64,000 bases of DNA from Synergistaceae bacterium (GTDB lineage Bacteria; Synergistota; Synergistia; Synergistales; Aminobacteriaceae). Where the stretch lies: contig JAHDKT010000054.1 in assembly GCA_018436725.1 (NCBI GenBank), forward strand, positions 1 through 64,000. Reading direction: 5' to 3'. Position numbers and translations under genes: made by a program. Positions 42,554 to 51,009 of the stretch are shown here, piece by piece. A model generated the notes under the pieces. That model saw nothing but the letters and a program-made list of their open reading frames with translations. It did no database searches and was not told where the DNA came from. Position 1 is the first letter of the stretch. Every line of letters begins with the position of its first letter.

Positions 42554-43837
42554 ATGCATTCACTGCTCGACATCTTAAAGAAAGAAACCGCCCCCGCGCT
42601 GGGCTGCACCGGTCCGGTATCCATAGCCTACGCCGCCGCCGTCGCCCGTAGCGTCGTGGGCGGCGTCCCCCGAAAAGTCGTGGCGAGGTTGGACAAGGAC
42701 AGCTACAAGAACAGCCTCAGCGTCGGCATACCCGGAACGGACAAGATGGGCATCGAGATGTCCCTCGCGCTCGGCGCGCTGTGCGGAGACGCGGAGGCGG
42801 GGCTCGAGGTGCTGTGCAACGTCGCTCCGGAGGACGCCCGTCGCGCGGAGGAGTTCCTTCCTTTCGTCGACGCGGACATATCCTGGGAGTACAAGGGCGT
42901 GGGCCTTCGAATCGAGGCCGAAGTGGAAACTGAAAACGGAACGGGCAGAGCCGTTCTCTCGAAGACCCATACCAACGTCGTATCGCTCGAAGCGAACGGA
43001 AAGCGACTCGTCGAAGAGCGGACAGCTCCGGAAGGGAACGTCTTCGACTACTCGAAGGACGCCATTCGGCGATTCACTCTCGCGGAACTCGTGGAGTTCG
43101 CCGAGACCGTTCCGCTGGAGGATATTCTCTTCCTTAAAGAGGGAATAACCATGAACCGCGCTCTTGCCGAAGCCGGACTGAACGAGGGCGTGGGCGCGGG
43201 TTTCGGCAGAGGGTATCTCGCGCGTGCGGGATCGGATGTGCTTTTGAAGATCAAAGCCGTTACCGCCGCCGCGTCGGATGCGCGCATGGGAGGCGTTTCG
43301 CTTCCCGCGATGAGCTGCGCCACGAGCGGCAACGTAGGCATAGCCGCCATGCTTCCGCTCGTCGTGCTGGCGGAGGAAAGAAAGGCGGACGAAGAGGCTC
43401 TGCTTCGTTCGATCGCGCTCAGCTATCTGCTCACCATCCTGATGAAAAGCCATATCGGAAGGCTCTCCGCCATCTGCGCGTGCGCGATGGCGGCGGGAAT
43501 CGGCGTCGCAGGGGGAGCCTCTCTTCTTCTCGGCGGCGGACTCGCGTGCGCCGAAGCCGCGATCCGGAACATGACGGGATGCCTGACCGGCGTCGTCTGC
43601 GACGGTGCGAAGTACGGCTGCGCGCTCAAACTCTCCGCGGCGGCCGGAATCGCCGTGGAATCGGCGATGCTCGCCCTCGAAGGGTGCGTCGTCCCCGCAG
43701 GAGACGGACTGGTGTGCGCCGACGCCGACCGATCGATGGAGGTCATTGGTCGGGTTGCCCGCGAGGGCATGAGCTTGACCGCCGACGTCATGGCCAAGAT
43801 CATCGTCGATCGGGAGAGAGAGGGAAGAAAGAGATAA
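42554..43837 (+). CDS. UPF0597/CyuA-like enzyme, second copy
   Basis: 427 residues, a diverged paralogue of the gene at 38218. Cys18 in PALGCTGP, KNSLSVGIPGTDKM, THTNVVSLE, TSGNVGIAAMLP and the late Cys set in ICACAMAAG and VCDGAKYGCALK match the family pattern. The two copies differ in the active-site region (TEP versus TGP, HSNITEV versus HTNVVSL), so they may act on different substrates or form a two-subunit enzyme like the split serine dehydratases. AAAGGA precedes the ATG at 42554. A terminator follows. Confidence 0.84.
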   Translation: MHSLLDILKKETAPALGCTGPVSIAYAAAVARSVVGGVPRKVVARLDKDSYKNSLSVGIPGTDKMGIEMSLALGALCGDAEAGLEVLCNVAPEDARRAEEFLPFVDADISWEYKGVGLRIEAEVETENGTGRAVLSKTHTNVVSLEANGKRLVEERTAPEGNVFDYSKDAIRRFTLAELVEFAETVPLEDILFLKEGITMNRALAEAGLNEGVGAGFGRGYLARAGSDVLLKIKAVTAAASDARMGGVSLPAMSCATSGNVGIAAMLPLVVLAEERKADEEALLRSIALSYLLTILMKSHIGRLSAICACAMAAGIGVAGGASLLLGGGLACAEAAIRNMTGCLTGVVCDGAKYGCALKLSAAAGIAVESAMLALEGCVVPAGDGLVCADADRSMEVIGRVAREGMSLTADVMAKIIVDREREGRKR

Positions 43838-43855
43838 CGATCTTCTCCGGAAGAG

Positions 43856-43899
43856 TCGCGCCGCCGCGAAACCTCGTGTTCGCGACGGCGCGATTTTTT
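43856..43899 (+). terminator. Rho-independent terminator after the second UPF0597 gene
   Basis: TCGCGCCG with CGGCGCGA at the base, and CGCGAA with TTCGCG inside, then six T. It ends the GntR-UPF0597-TRAP-UPF0597 unit. The rest of the gap up to 44243 has no gene that I can support, only the promoter and operator of the next regulator. Confidence 0.85.
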
Positions 43900-44152
43900 C
43901 GTTTGAATTCTTAGGAGCGCTTGCGGCAAAGATAACCTTCTCTTCCCGGATTACGGAAATCGTATCCCGCTCCTCCCCGAACACAGTCGATTCCGGAGCG
44001 CCTTTTCAAGGAAATCCGACGGATCGTTCCTTTCGTCTCTACCAGCCCCTCTCAGCGACGCTCTCCACGAGCGCTGTTTTCCCCGCTCTCTTCTTGTTCC
44101 GTTCAGCGACGGCGTACGCGTCATCCCGCCGCAACAATCGTAAATGCGCTCC

Positions 44153-44181
44153 TTGACAAAAAGATAGATTGAATTTAAAGT
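44153..44181 (+). promoter_or_regulatory. Promoter of the GntR gene at 44244
   Basis: TTGACA at 44153-44158, 17-bp spacer, TAAAGT at 44176-44181. Confidence 0.65.
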
Positions 44182-44197
44182 AGTCAATCATGTTAAC

Positions 44198-44219
44198 TGT
44201 CAACAATAAACAATTGACA
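44198..44219. promoter_or_regulatory. Possible operator, inverted repeat TGTCAA-N10-TTGACA
   Basis: Perfect 6-bp arms separated by 10 bp, 25 bp before the ATG. A further GTCAA half-site lies at 44183. This is a different sequence class from the other two regulator operators in the window and probably belongs to the GntR protein encoded next. Confidence 0.5.
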
Positions 44220-44243
44220 ATATAAAAGAAAAGGGGGAGTTTC

Positions 44244-44933
44244 ATGATTGAAAAACAGATCTTGAAAGCAACGTCGCTTTCGGAAGAGGTTGCGTCTTTT
44301 TTAAGAAGGCAGGCGCTTGATCCAGGGATTTACCCTCAAGGGAGTTTCATACGCGAAGAAAAGCTTGCAAGCGAACTCAACATCAGCCGAGGCCCCATTC
44401 GTGAAGCGTTGAAGATTCTTGACGGTGAAGGTCTTGTAAAAATCATTCCCCGGAAAGGCGCCGTTGTGGTCGATTTTTCTGTGGCGGAGATCGAGGAGCT
44501 TTGGCATATCAGATATTTATTGGAAAAAAGCGTTTATGAAGCTCTTATTCATGACCGCCTTTTCTCAGCAAATGATTTTTCATATTTATTAAATATTTTA
44601 AAAAGAGTGGATCAAGTAATATGCAATGGGGAGATGGAGAATGATATTATAGAGGAAGTAAATGAACTTAATATTAAATTTCATATTTATATCGCAAAAA
44701 TATCAAAAAAAGAATATACAACTAAAATTTTAGATGATGTGTATAAAAAACTGAGACAAGCGATGATGCGTGCGACTCCATCCCGTATGGAGGACTTTGT
44801 AGAAAAACATACTGAACTGTTGGTTAATTTGCAAAAAGGTGAACTCGACGCTCTCGTGGAGAACAGTTTTTACAGCTATTTCGAGAGAAGGCGTTCGAAA
44901 GACACCGTAGAAAATTCATCGGATCAAAAATAA
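44244..44933 (+). CDS. GntR/FCD-family transcriptional regulator (third of three), AT-rich
   Basis: 229 residues. Winged helix with FIREEKLASELNISRGPIREALKILDGEGLVKI (GntR signature, residues 34-66), then FCD domain. The second half of the gene (about 44500-44900) is strikingly AT-rich, with runs such as AATATTAAATTTCATATT, unlike the GC-rich surroundings, and uses Ile (ATA, ATT), Lys (AAA) and Asn (AAT) codons heavily. That is a sign of recent transfer. The lyase gene follows after 14 bp, so it is likely the regulator of the whole cassette to 50905. Confidence 0.92.
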   Translation: MIEKQILKATSLSEEVASFLRRQALDPGIYPQGSFIREEKLASELNISRGPIREALKILDGEGLVKIIPRKGAVVVDFSVAEIEELWHIRYLLEKSVYEALIHDRLFSANDFSYLLNILKRVDQVICNGEMENDIIEEVNELNIKFHIYIAKISKKEYTTKILDDVYKKLRQAMMRATPSRMEDFVEKHTELLVNLQKGELDALVENSFYSYFERRRSKDTVENSSDQK

Positions 44934-44947
44934 AGGGGCGATATGAG

Positions 44948-45814
44948 ATGGCCGCAGCGAAAGAATTGAGAAAAATTCTTGCCGAAGATCGATGCGTTCT
45001 GGCCGTCGGCGTTTATGACGGTCTCTCCTGTCTTACCGCGCACAAACTTGGTTTTAAAGCCGCGGTCATGGGCGGCTATCCTACCTCCGCAACGAAACTC
45101 GGACGCCCCGATTTCGGGCTTCTGACGATGTCGGAAATGGTCGCCCATCTGCGGTATCTGACGGACAGCGTGGACATCCCCATTGTTGCGGACGCGGACA
45201 CGGGCTACGGGAACCCGATCAATGTGATCAGGACCGTTATGGAATACGAACGAGCGGGCGCAGCCGCCATCCTTCTGGAAGACCAGGTTGCACCGAAAAA
45301 ATGCGGCCATATGGCCGGGAAACAAGTTATCCCTGCGAAAGAACATGTTCAGAAGATCAAAGCGGCTTTGGATACAAGAAAGAATTCCGACTTGATCATC
45401 ATCGCGAGGACGGACGCCCGTTCCGTCAATGGAATCGAGGACGCCATCGAACGGGCTTGCATGTACAAGGAAGCCGGGGCCGATATGACTTTCGTCGAGG
45501 CTCCGACATCCGTTGAAGAGCTTGCCAGAATTCCCGCCGAAATAGACTGTCCTCAGGTCGCCAACATGATCGAGGGAGGGAAGACGCCTTTCCTCTCCGT
45601 TGAAGAGCTTGGAGCAATGGGTTTCAAGCTCGCGTTTTATACGCTCGGAGTGCAATATGCCGTAGCGAAAACGTTGGAAAGGTATATGTCGCATCTGGCC
45701 CGGTATGGAACGAGCGACGGATATGAAGGGGGGATGATGAATTTCGAGGAGTTCAACAGTTTGGTGGGACTTGAAAAAATTCGAAAAGCGGAAGAGATGT
45801 ACGTCTCGAATTAG
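44948..45814 (+). CDS. Isocitrate lyase/PEP mutase family carbon-carbon lyase (dimethylmalate- or methylisocitrate-lyase-like)
   Basis: 288 residues. Features: AVGVYDGLSCLTAHKLGF, MGGYPTSATKLGRPDFG, the Mg-binding ADADTGYGN near residue 83, and the catalytic loop VAPKKCGHMAGKQV with Cys119, followed by IIIARTDARS and ANMIEGGKTP. The KKCGH Cys shows a lyase rather than a phosphonomutase. ANMIEGGKTP is typical of the 2,3-dimethylmalate lyase/oxaloacetate hydrolase branch. Products would be pyruvate plus a carboxylic acid. The substrate is not certain. It is the first catabolic gene of the cassette with TRAP, CoA-transferase and HMG-CoA-lyase-like genes. Confidence 0.87.
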   Translation: MAAAKELRKILAEDRCVLAVGVYDGLSCLTAHKLGFKAAVMGGYPTSATKLGRPDFGLLTMSEMVAHLRYLTDSVDIPIVADADTGYGNPINVIRTVMEYERAGAAAILLEDQVAPKKCGHMAGKQVIPAKEHVQKIKAALDTRKNSDLIIIARTDARSVNGIEDAIERACMYKEAGADMTFVEAPTSVEELARIPAEIDCPQVANMIEGGKTPFLSVEELGAMGFKLAFYTLGVQYAVAKTLERYMSHLARYGTSDGYEGGMMNFEEFNSLVGLEKIRKAEEMYVSN

Positions 45815-45874
45815 CATGAAGCTGTTGCTTTTTAACCGCAAGGAGCGCAGCCAATCGAAGGAGGGTAAGCGAAC

Positions 45875-46864
45875 ATGAAGAAGTTGTTAACTGCTATGGT
45901 TCTTATGTTTTTCGTATCTTGCGCCTTCACGAACGCCGCTTCGGCGAAGACGATTTTTAAAGTGTCGAATCAGTTCCCGACGACGCACAACATATCCAAG
46001 GGGCTTCTCGTATTTGCGGAAAAAATAAAGGAATACTCCAACGACGAAATGAGCGCGGAACTCTTCGATTCGGCCCAGTTGTTCAAAGATACCGAAATAC
46101 TGGAGGCCTTGCAGGAAAAGCTGGTGGAGTGCGGTATTTCCACGGTTGTCAGATGGTCTGGAATGGTTCCGGAAATCGATATTTTCGAAAGTCCTTTTTT
46201 GTTTAAAAACTTCGACTCCATAGTGAGCTTTCTGCATTCCGGAGGAGGCGAACTCATTGAAGCGGAATTCGAGAAGAGAGGAATCAAAAATATCGCCTGG
46301 CTGGACAACGGTTTCAATCAGATGTTCAACAACAAACATCCGCTGCGCGTTCCGGAGGATTTTAAAGGCGTCACGATGCGCTCCTTTGGAAGCGGCGATG
46401 CGGAGACTTTAAAAGCTCTCGGCGCCGGACCGACCGTCATGAGTTCTTCCGAAATGTACATGGCGCTTCAGCGCGGTATCATGGACGGAGCCACGACGAC
46501 CATGGACGCCGCTGTTTCCAGAAAGATCATAGAAGTTCAAAAGTATATGACCGAGTCGAATTATTCCGTCTCTCAAATAGTCCTTCAGGTAAACAAAGAT
46601 TGGTGGGAAGGGCTGCCTCAAAAAGAAAAAGACGTCATCCTCAAAGCGGCGAAAGAGACGGAAGATTGGGTGCGCCATGCTATAAAAGCCGCCGACGATA
46701 CCGCACGGGAAAAAATCAAGGCGGCGGGCATGGAGATCTACGTCCCGACCGATGCCGACCGCAAACTTTTGATCGAAGCTACGGAGCCGGTTCGCGATAA
46801 TTTCGTAAAAAGAACCGGTGATCTGGGCAAAAAGCTGGTTGAACTCGCGAAAAGCATACATTAA
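45875..46864 (+). CDS. dctP: TRAP transporter substrate-binding protein, DctP family (second system)
   Basis: 329 residues. Signal peptide MKKLLTAMVLMFFVSCAFTNAASA. Mature part: VSNQFPTTHNISKGLLVFAEKI, DFKGVTMRSFGSGDAETLKALGAGP (the conserved Arg region that binds the ligand carboxylate) and RGIMDGATTTMDAAVS. GAAGGAGGG precedes the ATG at 45875. Only distantly related to the first DctP of this window, which indicates a different ligand, presumably the acid that the cassette's enzymes consume. Confidence 0.93.
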   Translation: MKKLLTAMVLMFFVSCAFTNAASAKTIFKVSNQFPTTHNISKGLLVFAEKIKEYSNDEMSAELFDSAQLFKDTEILEALQEKLVECGISTVVRWSGMVPEIDIFESPFLFKNFDSIVSFLHSGGGELIEAEFEKRGIKNIAWLDNGFNQMFNNKHPLRVPEDFKGVTMRSFGSGDAETLKALGAGPTVMSSSEMYMALQRGIMDGATTTMDAAVSRKIIEVQKYMTESNYSVSQIVLQVNKDWWEGLPQKEKDVILKAAKETEDWVRHAIKAADDTAREKIKAAGMEIYVPTDADRKLLIEATEPVRDNFVKRTGDLGKKLVELAKSIH

Positions 46865-46904
46865 GTCGAGGAGCGGAGAGCCCTCGTTTATCTGTTGATT
46901 TTAA

Positions 46905-46967
46905 AAAAACCCCGATGCGTATGCTTTCGATAAACGATTATGAGAGAGTGCTCTCGTCGGGGTTTTT
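46905..46967 (+). terminator. Large intercistronic stem-loop after the second dctP
   Basis: AAAAACCCCGA (46905-46915) and TCGGGGTTTTT (46957-46967) make an 11-bp perfect stem with a 41-nt loop, which itself can fold (GAGAG/CTCTC). The T-run fits a leaky terminator that gives more binding protein than permease. Confidence 0.7.
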
Positions 46968-46993
46968 ATTTCCTGAGGAGGGGAAGTGATTCG

Positions 46994-47500
46994 ATGGATC
47001 GCATCGGGAAAATAATCCGTCGGGGGAACATCTTGCTGGGGTACTGCAGCGGTTTTTTGATTTTAACGATGGGGCTCTCTCTCTTTTATGAGGTCATATG
47101 CAGGTATGTATTGAGATCTCCAAGCCTGTGGACGCATGAAACCGCCGTGTATCTCTATACCTGGGCCATGCTCGCGGCCGGGGCGTACACTCTTCAGGCT
47201 GAAAAACATGTCAGAATCGAATTGTTCGTCGACTGCCTTTCACCGAAAGTCCAAGCGCTGGTTCGAGTGATAACAAGCGTTGGAGGAGCGCTCTTCTGTC
47301 TTCTCGTCACGGTGCAGGCGTTCGACATGATAAAACTTTCCATCCGGTATTCCAAAGTCTCGCCGACATTGCTCAAGGTTCCTTTATGGATTCCTCAGGG
47401 CGCTTTGCTGGTAGGTTTTCTGCTCCTGACTCTTCAATTTCTATTGATCGCCATGATGCAGCTGCGCGACCGCGGAAAGGAGCGCATCGAAAGATGCTGA
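46994..47500 (+). CDS. dctQ: TRAP transporter small permease, DctQ family (second system)
   Basis: 168 residues from the ATG at 46994 with GGAGGGG upstream. Four helices. LFYEVICRYVL, WTHETAVYLYTWAMLAAGAYTLQAEKHVRIE and the C-terminal VPLWIPQGALLVGFLLL are typical for DctQ. The stop overlaps the dctM start. Confidence 0.92.
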   Translation: MDRIGKIIRRGNILLGYCSGFLILTMGLSLFYEVICRYVLRSPSLWTHETAVYLYTWAMLAAGAYTLQAEKHVRIELFVDCLSPKVQALVRVITSVGGALFCLLVTVQAFDMIKLSIRYSKVSPTLLKVPLWIPQGALLVGFLLLTLQFLLIAMMQLRDRGKERIERC

Positions 47501-48774
47501 ATTTCATTCTGATAGTATTTCTGCTGATCGTCGTTCTTCTGCTTGCGCTTCCCGTGGCCTTTTCTCTTGGGTTCACGTCGCTGTTGTTGATTCTTTTCTA
47601 CGATCTTCCCTTGAAAGTAATAGGGGCGACTGTTTTTTCCTCGTTCGACAGTTTTGTCATTCTATCGGTGCCATTGTTTATTCTCATGAGCCAGGTTCTT
47701 CTGGACGGGCGTATCGGCGACGATCTTTTCGATGTCATGAATACCTGGGTTCGCCACTTGCCGGGGGGGCTCGCTATCGCCACGATTCTCGCCTGCGCTT
47801 TTTTTTCGGCGATTACCGGTTCGGGCGCTGCGACCGCCGCGACCATAGGCATGGTGGCCTATCCGGCCATGATAGAGAGGGGGTATGAGCAGAAGTTCAC
47901 CCTGGGACTTCTGGCGGCCGGGGGTACTCTCGGAATACTGATCCCCCCCAGCGTTCCCATGATTATTTACGGTTCCGTCACCGAAGAGTCGGTTGGAAAA
48001 CTGTTTATCGCCGGAGTTATTCCCGGATTGGTGTTGACCGCTCTCTTCATTGTGTACGCCGTGCTCTATTCTCGACGCGGCGGTTTTATTCCCATGCCGA
48101 AGGCGAGCTGGAGCGAAAGAATTCGTATCACCCGAAAAAATATACTGGGCGTATCTCTTCCTTTCATCATCGTCGGAGGTATCTATACGGGGGTCTTTAC
48201 CCCGACGGAAGCGGCTGCGGTCGGCCTGGTCTACAGCCTTGTCATTACGCTTTTCGTCTATCGAACCCTCTCTTTCGGTGATCTGCCTTCGATATGCCTC
48301 CGATCGGCCACGACCGCATGCATGATCTCCATGGTGATCGCTGGAGCTTTGCTTTTTGGAAGAGTTCTGACCATGCTCAAATTCCCCCAGCAAATCACCG
48401 AATTCATCATAATGAACGAATTTACGCCTCTGGTCTTCGTGATCGTCATGAATCTGCTTATGATGCTCCTCGGCTGCATTCTCGAGACCGTTTCCGTGAT
48501 TCTGCTGACGATGCCTCTGGTGACCCCTGTGCTTCATGCACTGGGGATCGACCCCATATGGTACGGTATCGTCCTTACCGTGAATATGACCCTCGCCCTG
48601 ATCACCCCGCCTGTCGGGATGAATCTGTATGTCATCAAAGGGCTGCGGGAGGACATCAATATGGCGCATGTGATCAAGGGCGTCACTCCTTTCATTCTGC
48701 TCATGACGATTTTCCTTGTGGCCGTTATCGCTTTTCCGGCCATGTCGACGTTCTTGCCGTCGATCATGCGGTAA
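47494..48774 (+). CDS. dctM: TRAP transporter large permease, DctM family (second system)
   Basis: 426 residues from the ATG at 47494, overlapping the dctQ stop by 7 bp. Motifs: LALPVAFSLGFTSLLLILF, FSAITGSGAATAATIGMVAYPAMIERGY, GTLGILIPPSVPMIIYGSVTEESV, and LALITPPVGMNLYVIKGL near the end. About twelve helices. Works with the DctP and DctQ proteins encoded just upstream. Confidence 0.95.
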   Translation: MLNFILIVFLLIVVLLLALPVAFSLGFTSLLLILFYDLPLKVIGATVFSSFDSFVILSVPLFILMSQVLLDGRIGDDLFDVMNTWVRHLPGGLAIATILACAFFSAITGSGAATAATIGMVAYPAMIERGYEQKFTLGLLAAGGTLGILIPPSVPMIIYGSVTEESVGKLFIAGVIPGLVLTALFIVYAVLYSRRGGFIPMPKASWSERIRITRKNILGVSLPFIIVGGIYTGVFTPTEAAAVGLVYSLVITLFVYRTLSFGDLPSICLRSATTACMISMVIAGALLFGRVLTMLKFPQQITEFIIMNEFTPLVFVIVMNLLMMLLGCILETVSVILLTMPLVTPVLHALGIDPIWYGIVLTVNMTLALITPPVGMNLYVIKGLREDINMAHVIKGVTPFILLMTIFLVAVIAFPAMSTFLPSIMR

Positions 48775-48799
48775 CGATAAGAAAGGAGAGGGAAGAACG

Positions 48800-49996
48800 A
48801 TGACAAACAACGGAGCGCTTTCCGGTCTTGTCGTGCTCGATCTTACGCGAGTGCTTGCCGGTCCATACTGTACTATGCTGTTCGCCGACATGGGCGCGAA
48901 TATCATAAAAATCGAGGAGCCGGAAAAAGGCGATGATACTCGGCAATATGCCCCGATATATAACGGCGAGAGCGTGTATTTCATTAATATCAATCGTAAT
49001 AAAAGGGGAATTACTCTTAATTTAAAGAACGACAAGGCAAAGGCGCTCTTTTTGGACATGGTGAAAAAGGCGGATATCGTCGTAGAAAATTATCGTCCAG
49101 GTACCATGGAAAAACTGGGGCTTGGATATGAGCAACTCAAAGAGGTGAATCCAGGAATAATTTATGCCTCTATATCCGGTTTTGGGCATACTGGAAGATA
49201 CAAGGATCGCCCTGGATACGATATCATCGCCCAGGCAATGAGCGGTCTCATGAGTACTACCGGCTGGCCGGGGGGAGAGCCCACCAGGACGGGCACCGCC
49301 TTGAGCGATGTGCTCGGCGGACTTTCCGCCGCCATCGGCATTCTTTCCGCCGTGTATCATCGTCGGGAAAACGGAGTAGGACAAAAGATCGACGTCGCGC
49401 TTGTCGACGCGACGGTTTCAGCGCTTGAGATCATTAACATGATCTATCTTGTGGAAGGACGAATACCTCGGAGAATCGGCAATAGATACGAGGCGAACTA
49501 CCCTTATGATACTTTCCACGCCATGGACGGCGTCGTGGTAATCGGCGCGGCCAACGAGAAACTATGGAAATTGCTTTGCGAAGCGATGGAGAGGAGCGAT
49601 CTGTCGGAAGATCCTCGTTTCGACAATGTTCGGAACCGCGTGGCTCATCATGAAATTCTCAAGGAGATCGTGGAGGAGTGGACAAAAACCAAAAAGGTTG
49701 AATGGCTCGTGGAGACGTTGCTCGCGAAGGGCGTACCCGCCGCCCCGATTTACGATATCGCGCAGGTTGTGAACGATCCCCATATTTCCAAAGACAGAGA
49801 GATGTTTGTCGAATTGGAACATCCTGTCGCGGGGCAGCTTCGTGTAACGGGCAACCATATTAAATTTTCCGGAACTCCAACCTCCGTCCGTACACCGTCT
49901 CCTCTGCTCGGGCAACATAACGAGGAGGTTTTTTCACAATGGATGGGCTTGTCCAAGGCGCGAATCGAAGAACTCAGGGCGAGCGGAGCGATATAG
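48800..49996 (+). CDS. Family III CoA-transferase (CaiB/BaiF)
   Basis: 398 residues from the ATG at 48800 with AAAGGAGAGGG upstream. Typical elements: LSGLVVLDLTRVLAGPYCTMLFADMGA at the N-terminus, NINRNKRGITLNLKN, VENYRPGTMEKLGLGYEQL, the catalytic Asp in RPGYDIIAQAMSG near residue 170, and VDVALVDA-like KIDVALVDATVSAL. Transfers CoA between carboxylic acids without free CoA. Placed before a HMG-CoA-lyase-family gene, it probably activates the imported acid for cleavage. Family members include itaconate, citramalate, glutarate and HMG CoA-transferases, and the substrate cannot be fixed by eye. Confidence 0.92.
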   Translation: MTNNGALSGLVVLDLTRVLAGPYCTMLFADMGANIIKIEEPEKGDDTRQYAPIYNGESVYFININRNKRGITLNLKNDKAKALFLDMVKKADIVVENYRPGTMEKLGLGYEQLKEVNPGIIYASISGFGHTGRYKDRPGYDIIAQAMSGLMSTTGWPGGEPTRTGTALSDVLGGLSAAIGILSAVYHRRENGVGQKIDVALVDATVSALEIINMIYLVEGRIPRRIGNRYEANYPYDTFHAMDGVVVIGAANEKLWKLLCEAMERSDLSEDPRFDNVRNRVAHHEILKEIVEEWTKTKKVEWLVETLLAKGVPAAPIYDIAQVVNDPHISKDREMFVELEHPVAGQLRVTGNHIKFSGTPTSVRTPSPLLGQHNEEVFSQWMGLSKARIEELRASGAI

Positions 49997-50905
49997 GTGC
50001 TCGGGATGAATGTGCCGGAAACGATAGTCATTACCGAAGTCTGCCCGCGGGACGGTTTTCAGAACCACAAGACTCCGATACCTACGGACGTCAAGAAAGA
50101 GATCATCGACGATTTATGCGGGCTCGGCTTCCCGAGAATGGAGATCACCTCTTTTGTGAGCCCGAGGGCTATTCCGCAGATGCATGATGCTCCGGAAATA
50201 ATGCGGTATTTTAATGAAAAATGGAAGGGTGTTGTTAGAGGAATCGCGCTGGTGCCTAACATTAAGGGAGCCGAGAACGCTCTCGAGGCTGGAGCGAAAT
50301 CATTGATTTTCGCTCTTTCCGCAAGCGAAAAACACAATATGGCGAATACAAGGCGCACTGTCGAAGGCTCGCTTGCCGAACTTCGGGAGATATGCGGACT
50401 CCAGGGGTATGAAGAGATCGGTATCGGAATCGCCACTTCTTTTACATGTCCTTTCGCGGGCGACGTTCCGGCCGAAGACGTCGTCAGAATCATCGGCGCG
50501 TCTCTCGACTTCGGAGTCGCGCATATCACCGTTGCCGATACGATGGGTACCGCATCTCCCTTGCAGGTAGAAAAAACACTGACGCGGATAAAAAAAGAGT
50601 TCCCGGGTATCGATTTCGCGCTTCATTTTCACGATACGTACGGTTTCGGACTGGCAAATGTTCTGACGGCGCTTCGGATGGGATGCGATTCTTTCGAGAC
50701 TTCCGCGGCGTCGATGGGAGGATGTCCCTTCGCCCCCGGAGCTACGGGAAATCTTGCGACGGAGGATCTTGTCAATATGGCCGAAAAAATGGGAATCGGG
50801 ACGGGAATCGATCTGGCCCGCCTACTGACGGTTTCAAGAGGTATTTCTGAGAAACTGGAGCTGAAACTATCGAGCCATGCGGTCGGCGCTTGTCGGAACT
50901 TTTGA
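49997..50905 (+). CDS. HMG-CoA-lyase-family enzyme (HMGL/citramalyl-CoA-lyase-like aldolase)
   Basis: 302 residues from the GTG at 49997, directly after the CoA-transferase stop. Fits the HMGL family: TEVCPRDGFQNHKTPI (Arg and Asp of the active site), EITSFVSPRAIPQM, VADTMGTASP, the metal ligands HFHDTYG, and the catalytic Cys loop SMGGCPFAPGATGNLATED. All catalytic residues are intact, so cleavage of a 3-hydroxy-3-methyl-acyl-CoA is expected: HMG-CoA gives acetoacetate plus acetyl-CoA, and related substrates give pyruvate or a ketone plus acyl-CoA. It ends the cassette. A strong stem-loop follows. Confidence 0.9.
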   Translation: MLGMNVPETIVITEVCPRDGFQNHKTPIPTDVKKEIIDDLCGLGFPRMEITSFVSPRAIPQMHDAPEIMRYFNEKWKGVVRGIALVPNIKGAENALEAGAKSLIFALSASEKHNMANTRRTVEGSLAELREICGLQGYEEIGIGIATSFTCPFAGDVPAEDVVRIIGASLDFGVAHITVADTMGTASPLQVEKTLTRIKKEFPGIDFALHFHDTYGFGLANVLTALRMGCDSFETSAASMGGCPFAPGATGNLATEDLVNMAEKMGIGTGIDLARLLTVSRGISEKLELKLSSHAVGACRNF

Positions 50906-51009
50906 AGATAATACGGGATCGGATGATCGTACGGAAAGTCCCGCGCTTCGTATGTCGCCCGGGTGGGCCGGTCCGATTTTTCCGATATTACCGATCCCGG
51001 CCATCGCGA

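Noticed and set aside
40637-42559. Minus-strand frame of 640 codons across the TRAP permease genes
   Set aside because: Low-complexity Asp/His/Glu/Arg product opposite dctQ and dctM, so an antisense artefact.
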